Origin: Sipunculus nudus
Taxonomy: Eukaryota; Annelida; Sipuncula; Golfingiida; Sipunculidae
Reading direction: 5' to 3'
Length of the DNA stretch: 64,000 bases
NCBI GenBank assembly: GCA_026874595.1
Contig: CM049306.1
Location: 57,418,019-57,482,018 of the forward strand
Position 1 is the first letter of the stretch. The number at the start of each line of letters is the position of its first letter. The notes under the pieces are model-generated. The model saw only the letters and a program-made list of their open reading frames with translations. It ran no database searches and had not been told where the DNA came from. Positions 60,595 to 64,000 of this stretch are shown piece by piece. Position numbers and translations under genes: made by a program.

Positions 60595-61130
60595 TTTACA
60601 CAGCACGAAGATTGTTGGGTGACCATATTGTGCAATAAAAAATTAAACTTTTATGCCAATCTTTAGGGATCTTTGAGCAACCATGACGATCATTGAGCAC
60701 TCATTGAAACATCCTTGAGCGACCATTAAGAGTTTGTTGAGAGCTCGTTGTGCGAACAAGAGAGATCACTGTGAGATATACAAGATCACTGAGAGATCAG
60801 GTGTGACCAAGAGAGATCACTGAGAGACCATGAGAGATCATCTTCGGGGTGGAAAAATTTGGCGTTCATTGAAAGATTGCTGAGAGATCATAAGAAGATC
60901 GATGAGATTGTTGAGGGCTCCTTGAGCGCGCCTTGAACCTTCCTTGAGAGATCGCTTCCCTTGGCGATCATGGAAAGATTGTTTTGGACTGAGTCAAAAC
61001 TTTGAGGAGATTGTTGAGAGATCTTGGTGATCACTGGGTGCTCAATGAAAGATCATTGAGAGATCTGGACAATTTTTCATCGCTCAATAATCTCTCAAAG
61101 ATCGCCACCCCTTCGTAAAAGCCCTTTACT
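60595..61130. repeat. GAGAGATCA-rich cryptic repeat, possibly a MITE
   Basis: TTGAGAGATC, GAGAGATCACTG and their relatives recur more than a dozen times in both orientations. The outer parts CCCTTTACACAG near 60593 and, inverted, CTTTTACGAAGGGG near 61110 suggest terminal inverted repeats but pair poorly. Confidence 0.5.
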
Positions 61131-61224
61131 GACTGTATGATATACAGTAGAAAATGAGTAACATACATATTAATATAGTTTAGATGCTGTGCTTCCACTT
61201 TTCGTTCTTGTTAATATTTAGGGG

Positions 61225-61385
61225 GGCTTCTAGATCAGATGACTCCTACATTTCCTGTATGTTTCTATTTTCCTATGAAAAAATTGTCTCTTATAATTTC
61301 CTAAATTTTCAAGAATTTAGGCCTTAATCTACTATATTCTCCTACTTTTTTTGCACTGCACAATCATATTTTCAACATTATATAG
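61225..61385 (+). repeat. TTTCCTATATTTTC dispersed repeat, copy 2
   Basis: It matches the copy at 49365: TCTCTTATAATTTCCTA, then AATTTAGGCCTTAAT and TTTTGCACTGCACAATCAT. Confidence 0.6.
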
Positions 61386-62129
61386 TTCCCCTATTTTTGA
61401 AAATATGTTGCAATTTTGTAAAGTGTAGCAGTCCTACAGCTGTCTTATCTATTTAAACAAACATGTTGATGTTGCTTCAATAACTGATAGCCTTGGTACT
61501 TAAATGGGTTAAAACACAATTGTGCAGAGAATACTCCTTTATGTTTCCTATATTTCTGGCTGAAACTTCCTATAAACTATTTATTTAGCCATCAAGTGCT
61601 CCTGTAAGTTCCTGTATTTCTTCAGCAGCCTGATGGAAGCCCTGTGATAGATAATCAGACTTGGTTTAATTTCTTCGGCAAAGTGGTGAGGGTTATGTTT
61701 TTAGTGGCATTGGTTTGTCTGTGTGATTGTTTGTCTGTTAGCAACATCACTTAAAAAGTTATTGACAGATTTTAATGAAATTTCCAGGATAGCTCTGCAA
61801 TGATACAAGGAATGGTTGATTAAATGTTCGGGTGATCCATGCGTCAATAACCCTAAAATGAGTGTTTTATGGAGTTTATAGCACATTTGTTTATTCAGGG
61901 ACATAGAATGTAATGGTATGGCCATCTTTGGAGTGCGAGTAGTGACGAAACAGGTGTGACATCGCAGAAGACAGTGATGTTCTCCACATGAACATGCCTT
62001 TTCCCGGAGAGGTGTCAGTCAATCAATGTACAGCCAATGAGCCATTTTATAAGGATAACTGTTACATTTCTGACATCTCCATATGCGGGTATGAGCTGCC
62101 ATTGTGGGGGTCTGCGCTGTCTGTGCACA

Positions 62130-63864
62130 TCTCTAGTTGTATCCGCCAAAACAGAGTTTTGCGGATACTATGTTTTCAGCTGGTCGCCGCCGCCGCCGCC
62201 GCCGCCGCGGCCGCCGCCGCCGCGTAGGTGTCCGGAGAACTCCTCCGTAACCGCTGGGCGGAATTTTACGAAACCCGGGATTATGTTCGGGTCACATGTG
62301 AACTGCTGCGCCCCGATTTTGTTTTGACCTCTGACCTTTCCTCTGCGCTCTGCGTCCGTTTGTGCGTCTGTTTCCACACATAAACCCACATATCTCGGGA
62401 ACCGTTTGACCGATCAGGAAAATTTTTTTGCACAAATGTAGCCCTCGGAGAGCTTTATAACATACACCAAAAATGGTGGCGCCACCTGCAACCATGTTTG
62501 CACAGTGTCCATCTGTTCGTCTGCCTTGGGTTAAAATCACTCATATCTCTGCAGTGACTTGACTAATTCACCTGAAATTCGGCATGCGCAAACATCCTGG
62601 ATAGCTTTTCTGATTTTATGACAGGTGGCGCCACCTACATTCACGTTGACGCTGCAGACATCCAAGCTCATATCTCGGGAACCGTTTGACCGATCAGGAA
62701 AATTCTTTTGCACAAATGTAGCCCTTGGAGAGCTTTATAACATACACCAAAAATGGTGGCGCCACCTGCAACCATGTTTGCACAGTGTCCATCTGTTCGT
62801 CTGCCTTGGGTTAAAATCACTCATATCTCTGCAGTGACTTGACTAATTCACCTGAAATTTGGCATGCGTATACATCCTGGATAGCTTATCTGATTTTATG
62901 ACAGGTGGCGCCACCTACATTCACGTTTACGCTGCAGACATCCAAGCTCATATCTCGGGAACCGTTTGACCGATCAGGAAAATTCTTTTGCACAAATGTA
63001 GCCCTTGGAGAGCTTTATAACATACACCAAAAATGGTGCCGCTACCTGCAACCATGTTTGTACAGTGTCCATCTGTTTGTCTGCCTTGGGTTAAAATCAC
63101 TCATATCTCTGCAGTGACTTGACTAATTCACCTGAAATTTGGCATGCGTATACATCCTGGATAGCTTTTCTGATTTTATGACAGGTGGCGCCACCTACAT
63201 TCATGTTTACGCTGCAGACATCCAAGCTCATATCTCAGGAACCGTTTGATTGATCAGGAAAATTTTTTTGCACAAATGTAGCCCTTGGAGAGCTTTATAA
63301 CATACACAAAAAATGGTGGCGCCACCTGCAACCATGTTTGCACAGTGTCCAGCTGTTCGTCTGCCTTGGGTTAAAATCACTCATATCTCTGCAGTGGTTT
63401 GACTAATTCACCTGAAATTCTGCATGCTTATACATCCTGGATAGCTTTTCTGATTTTATGACAGGTGGCGCCACCTACAATCAAGTTTACGCTGCAGACA
63501 TCCAAGCTCATATCTAGGGAACCGTTTGACCAATTGGGCCAAAATTTTGCATGTGTATAGTTCTCACAAAGCTCTTTATCATACGCTAAACTGGTGGCGC
63601 CACCTGCAACCCTTTTTTGCACAGCGTCCATCTGTTTGTCTGCCAAGGGCAAAAATCACTCATATACAATATAGTGGTTTGACTTATCTGCCTTAAATTT
63701 TGCATATGTATACAACTTGGACGGCTTTCTGGATTTTTTGGTAGGTAGCGCAACCTACATACACAATTTGGCTGCAGACATCCATGCTGATATGCAACAC
63801 TTCACCCGTTCCACTCTGATTTAGGCGGATACAAGTAGTCGCTTGTCGACTACCCGTATTCTAG
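62130..63864 (+). mobile_element. Helitron/Helentron-like non-autonomous element, copy 3 (most complete)
   Basis: A|TCTCTAGTTGTATCCGCC opens the element, with the hairpin GTATCCGCCAAAAC/GTTTTGCGGATAC. A pure CCG tract follows, then five tandem 280-bp monomers: AACCGTTTGA recurs at exactly 62401, 62681, 62961, 63241 and 63521. Each of the first monomers carries two GGTGGCGCCACC palindromes. The 3' end is TTAGTCGC, TTGTCGACTACCCG and TATTCTAG followed by T. It encodes no Rep/helicase; frames inside are repeat artefacts. Confidence 0.85.
62185..62224 (+). repeat. CCG trinucleotide tract
   Basis: (CGC)n of about 40 bp with one CGG interruption, inside the Helitron-like element just after the 5' hairpin. 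Confidence 0.95.
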
Positions 63865-64000
63865 TTAAATTTTATTTTCTAATCATAAAAAGAAATCACC
63901 ATGTTCTTATTGGTATACTTTAGGTATAATCAATAATACATCTGAAACAGCCTTTTTATTGGTTCCCCCCATACTTTCCTTTTATTTTCCTGATTAGAAT

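Overview
The window is AT-rich, intron-dominated animal DNA. The only gene I can prove is a member of the AHCYL/IRBIT family (S-adenosylhomocysteine-hydrolase-like proteins; AHCYL1 and AHCYL2 in vertebrates), read on the + strand. Five small coding exons are visible. The protein match, long introns, consensus splice sites and phases, and many transposon-derived repeats point to a bilaterian invertebrate. The tandem-cored repeat families resemble those of marine molluscs, so a bivalve or gastropod is my best guess; the species cannot be named from this sequence.

Gene layout. Exon A (3046-3136) encodes the regulatory serine cluster of IRBIT. Exons B (12787-12820) and C (29335-29536) each open with their own ATG. 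All three end after the first base of a codon. Exon D (39350-39408) starts with the other two bases, so each of A, B and C can splice in frame to D. D then joins exon E (48125-48212), which leads into the SAHH-like domain. This looks like one gene with three interchangeable N-termini: one supplied by exons upstream of the window plus A, and two by internal promoters at B and C. The rest of the catalytic-like domain must lie beyond position 64000, and the first exon of the A form before position 1.

Repeats. The introns hold several transposon classes. (1) A non-autonomous Helitron/Helentron-like family has copies at about 3.8-5.0, 41.0-42.2 and 62.1-63.9 kb and a 5' fragment at 49.55 kb. The copies carry a core of about 280-bp tandem monomers. 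(2) Several other tandem-cored families lie at 14.0, 20.8, 45.0, 48.5, 52.5 and 56.5-59.2 kb. They have little overall sequence in common but several share a 5' hairpin, a GTCYGTC-type tract, degenerate monomers and, in three further cases, a CTAG|T 3' end. (3) TIR elements with TA duplications lie at 2456, 7767, 8162, 17001 and 34376. Two TIR elements with TAA/TTA duplications lie at 33435 and 53078. (4) There is a tRNA-derived SINE at 15.15 kb and a Tigger/pogo transposase relic at 17.3-17.8 kb. (5) Minisatellites lie at 11.6, 14.7, 19.5, 30.8, 38.5, 42.3, 46.9 and 50.35 kb.

Main points for a second look: the three phase-matched alternative 5' exons; the shared architecture of the repeat families, including one clean nested insertion; and exact DR1-type nuclear-receptor motifs carried by two unrelated repeat families spread through this gene. 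Most open frames in the window are accidents of tandem repeats and are not listed as genes.
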